Origin: Fuscovulum blasticum DSM 2131
Lineage (GTDB): Bacteria; Pseudomonadota; Alphaproteobacteria; Rhodobacterales; Rhodobacteraceae
Assembly: GCF_003034965.1 (NCBI RefSeq)
Contig: NZ_PZKE01000008.1
Location: 62,001 to 126,000, forward strand
Direction of reading: 5' to 3'
DNA length: 64,000 nt
Position numbers and translations under genes: made by a program. Below are positions 27,980 to 36,702 of this stretch, piece by piece. The notes below the pieces were generated by a model. It saw nothing but the letters and a program-made list of their open reading frames with translations, had not been told where the DNA came from and ran no database searches. Positions within the stretch are counted from its first letter, which is position 1. The number at the start of each line of letters is the position of its first letter.

Positions 27980-29017
27980 ATGCGCGAAATCACGATTTCC
28001 GGTCGCAAGATCGGCCCCGCTCATCCGCCGCTTGTGATTGCCGAGATCGGCATCAACCACGGCGGCGATCTTGCCGTCGCCAAGGAAATGGTGCGCCTTG
28101 CCGCGGCTGCGGGCTGCGAGCTGGTCAAGCACCAGACCCATATTCTGGAAGACGAGATGACGGATGAGGCCAAGGCGATCTTCCCGCCGAATGCCGATGT
28201 CTCGATCTGGCATGTGATGGAACGCTGCGCCCTCTCGCTGGACGATGAGGCCGAGCTGAAGCGTTACACCGAAAGCCTCGGGATGATCTGGATCTCGACG
28301 CCGTTTTCCCGCGCGGCGGCCGATTACCTCGAAACCCTCGACGTGCCCGCCTACAAGATCGGTTCGGGCGAGGCCGACAATCTGCCGCTGATCCGCCACA
28401 TCGCCCGCAAGGGCAAGCCGGTGATCCTGTCCACCGGGATGCAGACGATCGAGACGATCCGCGCCAGCGTTGACATCCTGGATGCCGCCGGTGTGCCCTA
28501 TGCCCTGCTGGAATGTACCAACCTCTATCCCAGCCCGCCCGAGATCGTCTCGCTGAAAGGCGTGACCGAACTGCGCGAGGCCTTCCCCAACGCCGTTGTG
28601 GGCTTTTCCGACCATTCCATCGGCCCGGAAATGGCGCTGGCCTCGGTGGCGCTGGGCGCCAGCATCCTGGAACGCCATTACACCGACACCCGCTATCGCA
28701 AGGGGCCGGACATCATCAATTCGATGGACCCGGCCGAACTGCGCTTCCTGATCGACCGCTCGCGCGAGATCTGGATCGCCGCCAACAACCCCAAACAGCG
28801 CAGCGCGCCGGAAGAAGACGTCTACCGCTTCGCCCGCGGCTCGGTCGTGGCCGATGCCGACCTGCCCGCCGGCCATGTGATCCGCGAACAGGACATCTGG
28901 GCCCGCCGCCCCGGCAGCGGCGAAATCGCCGCCTATGACTTCGACAAGGTGCTGGGCAAACGCCTGACCCGCGCCGTCACCCGCAACACGCAACTGAAAT
29001 GGAGCGATCTGGGGTGA
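27980..29017 (+). CDS. neuB: Nonulosonic (sialic-like) acid synthase NeuB
   Basis: A 345-residue protein with its ATG after CAAGGACGCAAGC. The NeuB domain holds PLVIAEIGINHGGDLAVAKE, LVKHQTHILEDEM, ISTPFSRAAADYLE, YKIGSGEADN, LSTGMQTI, VGFSDHSIGPEMALA and ILERHYT. The C-terminal SAF-type (antifreeze-like) domain runs from about 285 to 345. It condenses phosphoenolpyruvate with an N-acylated mannosamine-type sugar, giving a nine-carbon acid. Whether the product is Neu5Ac, legionaminate or another sugar cannot be told from sequence. Confidence 0.93.
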   Translation: MREITISGRKIGPAHPPLVIAEIGINHGGDLAVAKEMVRLAAAAGCELVKHQTHILEDEMTDEAKAIFPPNADVSIWHVMERCALSLDDEAELKRYTESLGMIWISTPFSRAAADYLETLDVPAYKIGSGEADNLPLIRHIARKGKPVILSTGMQTIETIRASVDILDAAGVPYALLECTNLYPSPPEIVSLKGVTELREAFPNAVVGFSDHSIGPEMALASVALGASILERHYTDTRYRKGPDIINSMDPAELRFLIDRSREIWIAANNPKQRSAPEEDVYRFARGSVVADADLPAGHVIREQDIWARRPGSGEIAAYDFDKVLGKRLTRAVTRNTQLKWSDLG

Positions 29018-29778
29018 GCCGTCCCCCGGTCCCCATCTTCGTCATCTCGCTGACCCGCGCCACCGAACGGCGGGCGCGGATTGCGGCCGAATTTGCCCAG
29101 GCGGGGCTGGACTACACGCTCTTCGACGGCATCGACGGCCGGGCCGAGGAGGCGCGGCTTCTGGCGCAGACCGATCTGCCCGGCTGGCACCGCTTCATGG
29201 GCGGGCCGATTTCGGCCGGGCATATGGGCTGCTACGCCTCGCATGTGGCGCTCTGGGCGCAGATCGGCGCCGGGCCCGATCCGGTGGTGCTGATCTGCGA
29301 GGATGACGTGACCTTCGACCCCGATTTCCCGCAGGCCCTGCAGGCCGCGCTGGACATGGCCGATGGCTGGGACATCTGCCGCTTCGCGCGGCTGCGCGCC
29401 AAGGGCGCGTTGACGCAGCGCCGGCAGGGCAAGTGGCGGCTCAATGCCTATTGGGGGCGCTTCACCGGCAATGCCTGCTATCTGATCAAGCGCGATCTGG
29501 CCGCCCGGCTGGCGCGCGACTTCTGGCCGATCCGCCGCGCCCATGACCACGAACTGAACCGCTTCTTCGCCCATGACTTCCGGCTGATGGGGCTGGAACC
29601 CTTCACCGCCCGGCCGGAAGACCGCGGCGAAAGCTACATCACCGGCACCGCCATGGCCGAGGCGACCAAGTTCCCCGCCCTCCGCCGTCTGCCGCATTAC
29701 GCGCACAAGGCCGCCAACTACCTGCGCCGCATCACCTGGCTGATCCGCCACCGCATGTTGCCGCCGCCCCGCAGCTAG
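29014..29778 (+). CDS. Glycosyltransferase family 25 protein
   Basis: A 254-residue protein; a GTG start overlapping the neuB stop (GTGA) with GGAG nine bases upstream is preferred over the in-frame ATG at 28999. Family-25 markers: PIFVISLTRATERRARIAAE, GHMGCYASHVALW and ICEDDVTFDPDF (acidic metal site). A basic hydrophobic C-terminus (LRRITWLIRHRML) may contact membrane. Such enzymes add galactose or related sugars to lipopolysaccharide. Translational coupling to neuB suggests action on the same glycan. Confidence 0.87.
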   Translation: MSRPPVPIFVISLTRATERRARIAAEFAQAGLDYTLFDGIDGRAEEARLLAQTDLPGWHRFMGGPISAGHMGCYASHVALWAQIGAGPDPVVLICEDDVTFDPDFPQALQAALDMADGWDICRFARLRAKGALTQRRQGKWRLNAYWGRFTGNACYLIKRDLAARLARDFWPIRRAHDHELNRFFAHDFRLMGLEPFTARPEDRGESYITGTAMAEATKFPALRRLPHYAHKAANYLRRITWLIRHRMLPPPRS

Positions 29779-30608
29779 GCCCGCGTCCCCGCGCCGCCCC
29801 AGATGCCATAGGTCTCGCGGAAATACCGGATGCAGGCGCGGTTGGCCGAAATCCGGTCATGCCCCTGATAGACGAAATTGCGCAGCGCGGCCTCCTTCAC
29901 CTCGTTCGAACTGCCCTTCGACCGCACCTTGTCGCGGACATTCAGCCAGATCGGAATCCCGCGCCGCTCAAGACAGCCCGACAGCCAGACATCATCCACC
30001 GTCCACAGCACATCGGGAATGTCATAGGCCGCATCGTCGAAATCGTCGGGCCGCACCATCACGCCGCCCCAGCCTTCCAGAATGTCGACATAGCCCGAGG
30101 TCATGGCCTTGGACGGTTTCCACCGCCCCAGCGACAGCGCCCGCCGCAGCCGGTAGCCCAGATCCTTGCGGCGATAGCCGGCCTTGGGCTGGCGCGGCGA
30201 CTGCCAGCCGTCATGGGCATAGAAGGGCGTGTCCAGCAGACCGCCTTCCTCGCAGATCACGCAACCGGGCTGGTCGGCCCCCGCCTCGACAAAGCGTTGC
30301 GCCCAGCCCGGATCATATACCTTGTCGTCATCGCAGAACAAAATCCGCACATCCTGCCCCCGATAGTCGCGGCAGGCCGGCAGCACCTTGGTCGCCGGAC
30401 CCAGATCCTCGTCGATCAGGCGCAGGGTCACGCCCTCGGGCAGCTTCGGCAACTGCGCCGGGTCATAGTCGAACCGGCGATAGCGCCGCGGGATGTAAAG
30501 GTTGATCGCCTCGATCCGGGCGGTCTGCTGCTTCAGCGCGGCCAGGTTTTCGTGCACATAGGCAAACCGCGGCGGCACCGTGGTCAGCGACAGGATCAGT
30601 CGGGTCAT
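29775..30608 (-). CDS. GT-A-type glycosyltransferase
   Basis: A 277-residue protein with VRILFCDDDKVYDPGWAQRF, a DDDK (DxD-like) metal site, and VDDVWLSGCLERRGIPIWLN, which fits the second acidic catalytic motif. It starts MTRLILSLTTVPPR, resembling family-2-like enzymes. The opposite-strand end overlaps the GT25 stop by four bases (convergent). The donor and acceptor are unknown. Confidence 0.75.
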   Translation of the reverse strand: MTRLILSLTTVPPRFAYVHENLAALKQQTARIEAINLYIPRRYRRFDYDPAQLPKLPEGVTLRLIDEDLGPATKVLPACRDYRGQDVRILFCDDDKVYDPGWAQRFVEAGADQPGCVICEEGGLLDTPFYAHDGWQSPRQPKAGYRRKDLGYRLRRALSLGRWKPSKAMTSGYVDILEGWGGVMVRPDDFDDAAYDIPDVLWTVDDVWLSGCLERRGIPIWLNVRDKVRSKGSSNEVKEAALRNFVYQGHDRISANRACIRYFRETYGIWGGAGTRA

Positions 30609-30626
30609 CGCGCGCGGCTCCCGTTC

Positions 30627-31385
30627 TCAGACCCTGCCGCCGTGGCGGGTCCAGTAGTCCACCATCCAGGGCACCGGACCCCGGCCGTAATGCGGGAACA
30701 CGTCCCAGTTGCCCGCCGGAGGGCGGATCAGGTCAATCGGGCGCGGGCGACCGTGGAAGCACAGCACCCGCACCTCCGGCCCGGGCGGATTCGGCCCCCG
30801 CAGCCGGTCAATCAGCAGGGGCGGGCGCAGGTGATACTTGTAGCTGACAATCCACGCCTGCGGCCAATAGCCGATGGGGCTGACCTCGCCATGCACATAG
30901 GCCTGCTCAATGTCATACTTTTCTGTAATTGCGTCTCTTTCAGCGCGCAGCCGGTCCACCAGATAGCCAAGTGAGCCCAAGTCGAACGCGAAGATGCCCG
31001 TGCCAGTGCTTGGCGGGCCGTCTTTGCCGCGCCATGGAGTGGAATCCAGAGCCATCAGGCCGCTGCCAAGCGTAAAGAACTCACCCAGTTGGCCGCAGAT
31101 CACGGTGTCCAGGTCGATGAACAGCGCCCGGCCCGTCAGCCCGTAAAGATCATGCCCGAACAGCGCGATCTTCGGCCAGGCGCCGTGGCGCCAGTTCTCG
31201 GGCTTCAGCCCGATGTCGGGAATGGGAAAGGTCTCGATCTCGGAGCGCAAGCCGCTGCTGTCATCGGTCAGGCAGACAAACCGGAAATCGCCCGTCAGAT
31301 TGGCCCGCACCGCCGAATACAGCACATTGACGTATTCCGCGCCGTAAAGCGTGCCCCATTTCATGCAAAGAACGACGCGGTCCAT
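30627..31385 (-). CDS. GT8-like glycosyltransferase
   Basis: A 252-residue protein; the ATG giving MDRVVLCMKWGTLYG replaces an upstream in-frame ATG that lacks support. Features: YGAEYVNVLYSAVRANLTGD (nucleotide-binding start), ALFIDLDTVICGQLGEFF (DxD), and VLCFHGRPRP near the end (HxG metal ligand, as in family 8). It probably transfers a hexose to a surface glycan. It lies just upstream of the preceding GT-A gene on the same strand (18-base gap), so the pair look like an operon. Confidence 0.78.
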   Translation of the reverse strand: MDRVVLCMKWGTLYGAEYVNVLYSAVRANLTGDFRFVCLTDDSSGLRSEIETFPIPDIGLKPENWRHGAWPKIALFGHDLYGLTGRALFIDLDTVICGQLGEFFTLGSGLMALDSTPWRGKDGPPSTGTGIFAFDLGSLGYLVDRLRAERDAITEKYDIEQAYVHGEVSPIGYWPQAWIVSYKYHLRPPLLIDRLRGPNPPGPEVRVLCFHGRPRPIDLIRPPAGNWDVFPHYGRGPVPWMVDYWTRHGGRV

Positions 31386-31546
31386 GAAGGTCTCCGGTTG
31401 TGGGCGCAGCCCTTCACTTAGGGCCGGCCCCCCGCCTTGTCCACCGCCCCGCCGCCCGCTTGCCCGCCGCACCATCCCTGCACCGATTGCCAGCGCGGGC
31501 CGTCGCCGCTATGCAGGGCAATGCTGCAAGTGCCAGTGCGAGAGCC

Positions 31547-32665
31547 ATGAAAGACATCCTCTTCCTTACCGGCACGCGGGCCGATTTCGGCAAGCTTGAA
31601 CCGCTGGCCGCCGCCGCGCGCGATGCCGGCTATGGCGTGACCTTCTTCGTCACCGGCATGCACATGATGGACCGCTACGGCCTGACCCGGAACGAGGTGC
31701 GCCGCATGGCGGGGGTCGGCACCCATGAATTCCTGAACCAGCGCCCCGGCGACCCGCAGGATATGGTGCTGGCCAAGACCGTCACCGGGTTTTCCGATTA
31801 CGTCGCCGAACACCGCCCCGACCTGATCGTGATCCACGGCGACCGGGTGGAAGCCCTGGCCGGCGCGCTGGTCGGCGCGATGAACTATGTCCGCTCCGCC
31901 CATGTCGAGGGGGGCGAGGTGTCGGGCACCATCGACGAGGTGTTCCGCCACTGCAACACCAAGCTCTGCACGCATCATTTCGTGTCCTCCGAAGCCGCCG
32001 CGCGCCGGGTCATGGCGCTGGGCGAACCCGCCGAAACCGTGCATGTCATCGGCTCGCCGGAACTGGACTTCCACGCCCGCCCCTCGGGCGTGACGCTGGA
32101 TCAGGTGCGCGCGCATTACGAAATTCCCTTCGCCGACTATGGCATCGCCACCTTCCACCCCGTCACCAGCGAACAGGCCACCATCGGCACGCAGGCCGCC
32201 GCGCTCTTCGGTGCGCTGGAAGCCTCGGGCCGCGCCTTCGTGGTGATCGCGCCGAACAACGACCCCGGCTCGGACGCCATCTTCGCCGTGCTGGACCGGC
32301 TGCCGAAAGACCGCTTCCGCGTGCTGCCCTCGATGCGCTTCGCGCATTTCTCGGAACTGATGAAGAACGCCGCCTGCATGGTGGGCAATTCCAGCGCCGG
32401 TGTGCGCGAGGCGCCCTTCCTGGGCCTGCCGTCGCTGGACATCGGCACCCGGCAGGCGAACCGCTCGGATGCGGCCTCGGTCACGGCCTGTCAGGCGGCG
32501 GATACCGCCACCATCGCCCGCTTTCTGGCGCAGGATTGGGGCCGCCGCCACGCCCGCGACGCGGGCTTTGGCCAGGGCCTTGCCGCTGACCGTTTCGTGC
32601 AGGTGCTGGCCCGCCCCGAGTTCTGGGACAGCCCGCTGCAAAAGGCCTTCCAGGACCGGGAGTAA
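31547..32665 (+). CDS. neuC: UDP-GlcNAc 2-epimerase (hydrolysing), NeuC type
   Basis: A 372-residue protein with an ATG giving MKDILFLTGTRADFGKLEPL. Fold markers: IHGDRVEALAGALVGA, AHVEGGEVSGTIDEVFRH and the late VGNSSAGVREAPFLGLPSLD and IGTRQANR that bind UDP. NeuC-type enzymes epimerise and hydrolyse UDP-N-acetylhexosamine to the free mannosamine that NeuB uses. It stands upstream of two Kdo-transferase-like genes (6-base gap to the first), suggesting one operon. There is no LegB/LegC pair here. Confidence 0.92.
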   Translation: MKDILFLTGTRADFGKLEPLAAAARDAGYGVTFFVTGMHMMDRYGLTRNEVRRMAGVGTHEFLNQRPGDPQDMVLAKTVTGFSDYVAEHRPDLIVIHGDRVEALAGALVGAMNYVRSAHVEGGEVSGTIDEVFRHCNTKLCTHHFVSSEAAARRVMALGEPAETVHVIGSPELDFHARPSGVTLDQVRAHYEIPFADYGIATFHPVTSEQATIGTQAAALFGALEASGRAFVVIAPNNDPGSDAIFAVLDRLPKDRFRVLPSMRFAHFSELMKNAACMVGNSSAGVREAPFLGLPSLDIGTRQANRSDAASVTACQAADTATIARFLAQDWGRRHARDAGFGQGLAADRFVQVLARPEFWDSPLQKAFQDRE

Positions 32666-32670
32666 GCCTG

Positions 32671-33894
32671 ATGCACTGGCAGTTGGCGGCCTATCTGGCG
32701 GCGACCCGGGCGATCCCGCTGCTGGCCCCGGCCGTGCTGCGCCGCCGCCTTGCGCGCGGCAAGGAAGACCCCGCCCGCTGGACCGAGAAGCTGGGCCGCC
32801 CCTCGGCCCCGCGCCCCGCGGGCCGTCTGGTCTGGCTGCATGCCGTGGGTCTGGGCGAGGTGCTGGCGCTGCGCGGCCTGATCGCCGCGCTGGCGGGGCA
32901 GGCGCCGGATTTCAGCTTCCTTGTCACCTCGGGCACCCGCGCCTCGGCCGAGGTGCTGGCCGCCAACCTGCCGCCGCGCACCACGCATCAGTTCCTGCCG
33001 CTGGATGCGCCCGGCTATCTGGCCCGCTTTCTGGCGCATTGGCGGCCCGACCTGTCGATCTGGGCGGAACAGGAGCTGTGGCCCGGCGCCGTGGTTGCCG
33101 CCCACCGCGCCGGCGTGCCCTTGGCGCTGGTGAACGCCCGGATGAACGCCGACAGCTTCGCCCGCCGGTCGCGGGGGCGGGGGCTTTACGCCGACCTTCT
33201 GGCCCGCTTCCGCCTGATCGCCGCGCAGGACGACGCCACCGCCCGCCACCTGCGGGCGCTGGGCGCGGGCGAGGTGCGGGTGACCGGCTCGCTCAAGGCC
33301 GCCGCCCCGCCGCTGGCGGCAGACCCGGCCCGGCTGGCATCGCTGGAAACCGCCCTGGCGGGCCGTGCCCTCTGGCTCCTCGCCTCCTCGCACCCGGAAG
33401 ATGAGGCCGCCGCGCTGGCCACCGCGCCCGACGACCGGCTTCTGGTCATCGTCCCGCGCTACCCCGACCGTGGGGCAGGGATCGAGGCCGCCGTCCGCGC
33501 CACCGGCCGCAGCGTGACCCGCGCCGGGGCAGGGCAGGCGCCCGGCCCTGCGCAGGTGCATATCGCCGATGCCTTCGGCGAACTGGGCCTCTGGTATCGG
33601 CTGGCCCCCTTGGCGCTGGTCGGCGGCAGTTTCGGCCCGGTGCAGGGCCACAACCCCTGGGAAGCCGCCGCGCTGGATTGCGCCATCCTGCACGGCCCCG
33701 CCACCGCCAATTTCGCCGCCGATTATGCGCAGCTTGACGGGGCAGGGGCCGCCCGCGCCGTCACCGCCGCCACGCTGCCCGCCGCCCTCTCTGCCGATCC
33801 GGCCCCCTTCGCCGCCCGCGCCCGCGCCCTGTCGGATGCCGCCCGCACCAGCCTAGCGCCGCTGGCGCGTGATCTTGCGGGGCTGCTGAGATGA
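32671..33894 (+). CDS. Kdo transferase (GT30) paralogue A
   Basis: A 407-residue protein of the WaaA/GT30 family. Matches: ARGKEDPARWTEKLG; LVWLHAVGLGEVLALR with the catalytic Glu of HAxxxGE; LSIWAEQELWPGAVV; and ALVGGSFGPVQGHNPWEAAA with the donor-binding HNP-E. WaaA moves Kdo from CMP-Kdo to lipid A. Of the two paralogues this one has the more usual N-terminal segment and could be either the housekeeping WaaA or a nonulosonate transferase. It overlaps the next gene by ATGA. Confidence 0.9.
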   Translation: MHWQLAAYLAATRAIPLLAPAVLRRRLARGKEDPARWTEKLGRPSAPRPAGRLVWLHAVGLGEVLALRGLIAALAGQAPDFSFLVTSGTRASAEVLAANLPPRTTHQFLPLDAPGYLARFLAHWRPDLSIWAEQELWPGAVVAAHRAGVPLALVNARMNADSFARRSRGRGLYADLLARFRLIAAQDDATARHLRALGAGEVRVTGSLKAAAPPLAADPARLASLETALAGRALWLLASSHPEDEAAALATAPDDRLLVIVPRYPDRGAGIEAAVRATGRSVTRAGAGQAPGPAQVHIADAFGELGLWYRLAPLALVGGSFGPVQGHNPWEAAALDCAILHGPATANFAADYAQLDGAGAARAVTAATLPAALSADPAPFAARARALSDAARTSLAPLARDLAGLLR

Positions 33895-35171
33895 TGCGGC
33901 TGTTCCTCGCCCTCTGGTCCGCGCTCTGGACGCTGTGCCTGCCGCTGATCCTGCTTTATCTGCGCCGCAGGGGCCGCAAGGACGCGGCCTATTCCCAGAA
34001 CGTCGCCGAACGCTTCGGCCGTTACCCGCAGCGCCTGCCCGGCGCGGTCTGGGTCCATGCCGTCAGCCTGGGCGAGATGCGCAGCGCGGTGCCGCTGATC
34101 CGCGCCCTGCTGGACCGGGGCGAAACCGTGGTCTGCACCCATTTCACCCCCGCCGGCCGCCGCGAATCCACCCGCGTCTTCGGCCCCGACATCGCCGCAG
34201 GCCGCCTTGCCGCCGTCTGGGTGCCCTTCGAGCTGGCCTGGTGCTTCCGTGGCTTCTTCCGCGCCTTCCGCCCGAAACTGGGCCTGGTGATGGAGGTCGA
34301 GATCTGGCCGCGCATGGTCTTTGCCGCCCGCGATGCCGGGGTGCCCCTTTTCATGTGCAACGCGGGCTACCCGTCGAAATCGGTCGCCCGCGACGCCCGC
34401 TTTCCGCTGCGCCCCGCCGTCATGCGCGGCTTCGCCGGGGCGCTGGTGAAATCGCAGCTTCAGGCCGGCCGCTTCGCCACCGTCGGCGTGCCGAACATCA
34501 CCGTCACCGGAGAATTGCGCTTCGACCAGCCGATCCCGCCCGCGCAGGTGGCCGCCGGTCAGGCCGCCCGGCCCCTGCTGGCCGGCCCCCGCCGCACCCT
34601 GACCTTCGCCTCGGTGGTCGAGGGCGAGGATGCGCTTTACCTTGATGCCATTCAGGCCGCCCTCGCGGCCCCGGACGCGCCCTTCGTGATCTACGTCCCG
34701 CGCAAGCCCGAACGGTTTGACGAGGTGGCCGCCCTGATCGCCGCCCGTGGCCTGCGCCTGATGCGCCGCAGCACCGCGCTGGATGCCGCCCTGACCCTGA
34801 CCGCCCCGCAGCAGGCCGACATCCTGCTGGGCGACAGTCTGGGCGAGATGTATTTCTATCTGGCCATGGCCGACCGCGTGGTCACCGGCGGCGGCTTCAC
34901 CCCGCATGGCGCGCATAACATCATCGAGCCGCTGGCGCTGGCGCGGCCCGTCATCGTGGGCCCTGAAATCCACACCATCGAATATCCGGCAGCCGAGGCG
35001 ATTGCCGCCGGCGTCTGCTTCCACGCGCAGACCCCGGCCGATCTGGCCCGCGCGCTGACGCCCCAAGGCTGGCCCGGCCCCTCACAGGCTGGCATCGCCG
35101 CCTTTCTGGCCGCCCATTCCGGCGCCACCGCCCGCACGATGCAGGCGCTGGCGCCTTACCACAGCCGCTAG
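33891..35171 (+). CDS. Kdo transferase (GT30) paralogue B
   Basis: A 426-residue GT30 protein with an N-terminal membrane anchor (residues ~3-25). It keeps WVHAVSLGEMRSAVPLI (catalytic Glu), LVMEVEIWPRMV (versus the common ETELWP) and GGGFTPHGAHNIIEPLALAR with PVIVGPE, so the CMP-sugar site looks functional. Divergence from paralogue A along the whole length shows the two are not a recent duplication. Translational coupling to A and co-location with neuC suggest they act in the same glycan. Confidence 0.9.
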   Translation: MMRLFLALWSALWTLCLPLILLYLRRRGRKDAAYSQNVAERFGRYPQRLPGAVWVHAVSLGEMRSAVPLIRALLDRGETVVCTHFTPAGRRESTRVFGPDIAAGRLAAVWVPFELAWCFRGFFRAFRPKLGLVMEVEIWPRMVFAARDAGVPLFMCNAGYPSKSVARDARFPLRPAVMRGFAGALVKSQLQAGRFATVGVPNITVTGELRFDQPIPPAQVAAGQAARPLLAGPRRTLTFASVVEGEDALYLDAIQAALAAPDAPFVIYVPRKPERFDEVAALIAARGLRLMRRSTALDAALTLTAPQQADILLGDSLGEMYFYLAMADRVVTGGGFTPHGAHNIIEPLALARPVIVGPEIHTIEYPAAEAIAAGVCFHAQTPADLARALTPQGWPGPSQAGIAAFLAAHSGATARTMQALAPYHSR

Positions 35172-35173
35172 CC

Positions 35174-35197
35174 GCAGGTTCCCTCGAAGGAACCTGC
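35174..35197. terminator. Hairpin between convergent GT30-B and SDR genes
   Basis: A perfect 9-bp stem (GCAGGTTCC / GGAACCTGC) with loop CTCGAA fills the 26-base gap between the two stop codons. There is no T-run. A bidirectional terminator is likely from position. Confidence 0.55.
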
Positions 35198-35989
35198 TCA
35201 CCAGCCGCTGAACCCGCCGTCCACATTCACCAGTTGCCCGGTCATGTAGCCCGCCGCCGCCGAGGCCAGGAACAGCATCGCATCGGCAATCTCGTCGGGC
35301 TTGGCCATGCGGTTCAGCATGATCAGCTCGCCCACGCGGCGCTGGAATTCCTCGGAATGGTTGTTGAACACCGCCCCCGGCGCGATGGTGTTCACCGTCG
35401 CCCCGCGCGGCGCCCAATAGCCCGCCAGCCAGACCGTCAGCCCGTGGATGCCCGCCTTCGTCACCCCATAGGCCGAAAAGTTCTTGAACGGCATCCCCTC
35501 ATAGATCCGGTGATGCGCCCCGTTCAGCGCATACATGCTGGCCACGTTGATCAGCGTGCAGGGCCATTTCCCCACGATGTCGCGGTCCATCTGCCGGGCC
35601 ACCATGAAGGGGCCGGTCAGGTTGGTGCGCATCGTCTTTTCCCAGTCGCTGACCTTCAGGTCGGCGAAATCGGGAAAGCCCTTGCCCGCGCCCATCAGCA
35701 GCTCGCCCGTGATGGCCGCGTTGTTCAGCACGACATTCGGTTCCCACCCGTCCTTCAGGATGCGGGCGAAGATTTCCGTCACCTCGTCTTCGTTTGCCAC
35801 ATCAAGTGGATAGAAGCGAAAGTTCGCGTTCCCGCCATGCGCCTCGACCAGCGCCTCGGCCCGCGTGCCGGGCAGGTCGGACGCGATCACCCGCGCGCCT
35901 TCGGCCAGCATCCGGCGCACATAGGTGCTGCCCAGCACGCCCCCCGACCCGGTGATGAAGATGGTGCGGCCTTGCAACTGGTCAGTCAT
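35198..35989 (-). CDS. Short-chain dehydrogenase/reductase
   Basis: A 263-residue classical SDR: NAD(P) motif TIFITGSGGVLG (TGxxxxLG form), NNAAI, active-site YGVTKAG (Tyr and Lys) and a following PGAV. It overlaps the cytidylyltransferase start region (8 bases), and so is translationally linked. The arrangement SDR-CMP transferase-Gfo/Idh resembles the Campylobacter ptmA-ptmB region that modifies or completes legionaminate-type sugars. The exact step is not known. Confidence 0.9.
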   Translation of the reverse strand: MTDQLQGRTIFITGSGGVLGSTYVRRMLAEGARVIASDLPGTRAEALVEAHGGNANFRFYPLDVANEDEVTEIFARILKDGWEPNVVLNNAAITGELLMGAGKGFPDFADLKVSDWEKTMRTNLTGPFMVARQMDRDIVGKWPCTLINVASMYALNGAHHRIYEGMPFKNFSAYGVTKAGIHGLTVWLAGYWAPRGATVNTIAPGAVFNNHSEEFQRRVGELIMLNRMAKPDEIADAMLFLASAAAGYMTGQLVNVDGGFSGW

Positions 35990-36689
35990 GGCTGTGCTCT
36001 TTCAGGGCTTCGGTCAAAAGGAACTCGACAAGTCGAAAGTCGAAGGGGCTGTCGATGTCGACACAGCGTTCCGGCGGCATCAGGAAGGGGATCACGCGCC
36101 CCTCCCACAGCCCCTTGGACCGTTTCAGATAGGCCGACGACACCACATAGGTGCTGGCCGCATGTTCATAGACCACCGGCGCCTGCTGGCGCGCGACCAC
36201 GCCACCCGGCAGCGGCTTCGACACATGCAGCGCCCCGCTGGCATCCGGCTCCACAAGGTTGAAATAGGGGTTCTTTCGCGCCTCGCAGCAGCTCATCACC
36301 AGGTCAGGGTGTTCGATATTGTAAAGTTCCAGCGCCCCGGAAATATCCTCCGGCAGCCGCAGCGGCGAAGTGCAATCCAGATCAAGGAAGGCATCGACCG
36401 GGCCTGTCAGCGCCTCGGACGCCTCCAGCGCGTGCTGCCACACGCCCCATTTCCCTGCCGTGTCGGTTGCCAGATGCGCCGGCCGCAGCCCGATCTTCAG
36501 CGCGCCCTTCGCCACCGCATGATCATAGATTTCCTCGTCATCGGTGCTGACCACCACCGCATCCACCGCCGGATGCGCGAACAACTGGTCCAGCGACCAG
36601 TCGATCAGCGGCTTGCCGCAGATCGGGCGGAAATTCTTGCGCGGCACGCCCTTGCTGCCCTTGCGCGCGCCGATATGGCCCAGGATCAT
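35982..36689 (-). CDS. CMP-nonulosonate (acylneuraminate) cytidylyltransferase
   Basis: A 235-residue protein; the ATG after GAGGAGA gives MILGHIGARKGSKGVPRKN, the NeuA/PtmB/LegF/KdsB-type opening that holds the CTP site. LDCTSPLRLPEDI and the closing CVDIDSPFDF are the conserved core and metal site. It would activate the NeuB product with CMP for transfer. It lies on the opposite strand from neuB/neuC but in the same locus, with SDR and Gfo/Idh genes as neighbours. Confidence 0.9.
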   Translation of the reverse strand: MILGHIGARKGSKGVPRKNFRPICGKPLIDWSLDQLFAHPAVDAVVVSTDDEEIYDHAVAKGALKIGLRPAHLATDTAGKWGVWQHALEASEALTGPVDAFLDLDCTSPLRLPEDISGALELYNIEHPDLVMSCCEARKNPYFNLVEPDASGALHVSKPLPGGVVARQQAPVVYEHAASTYVVSSAYLKRSKGLWEGRVIPFLMPPERCVDIDSPFDFRLVEFLLTEALKEHSHD

Positions 36690-36702
36690 CGAACAGGTCT
36701 CC

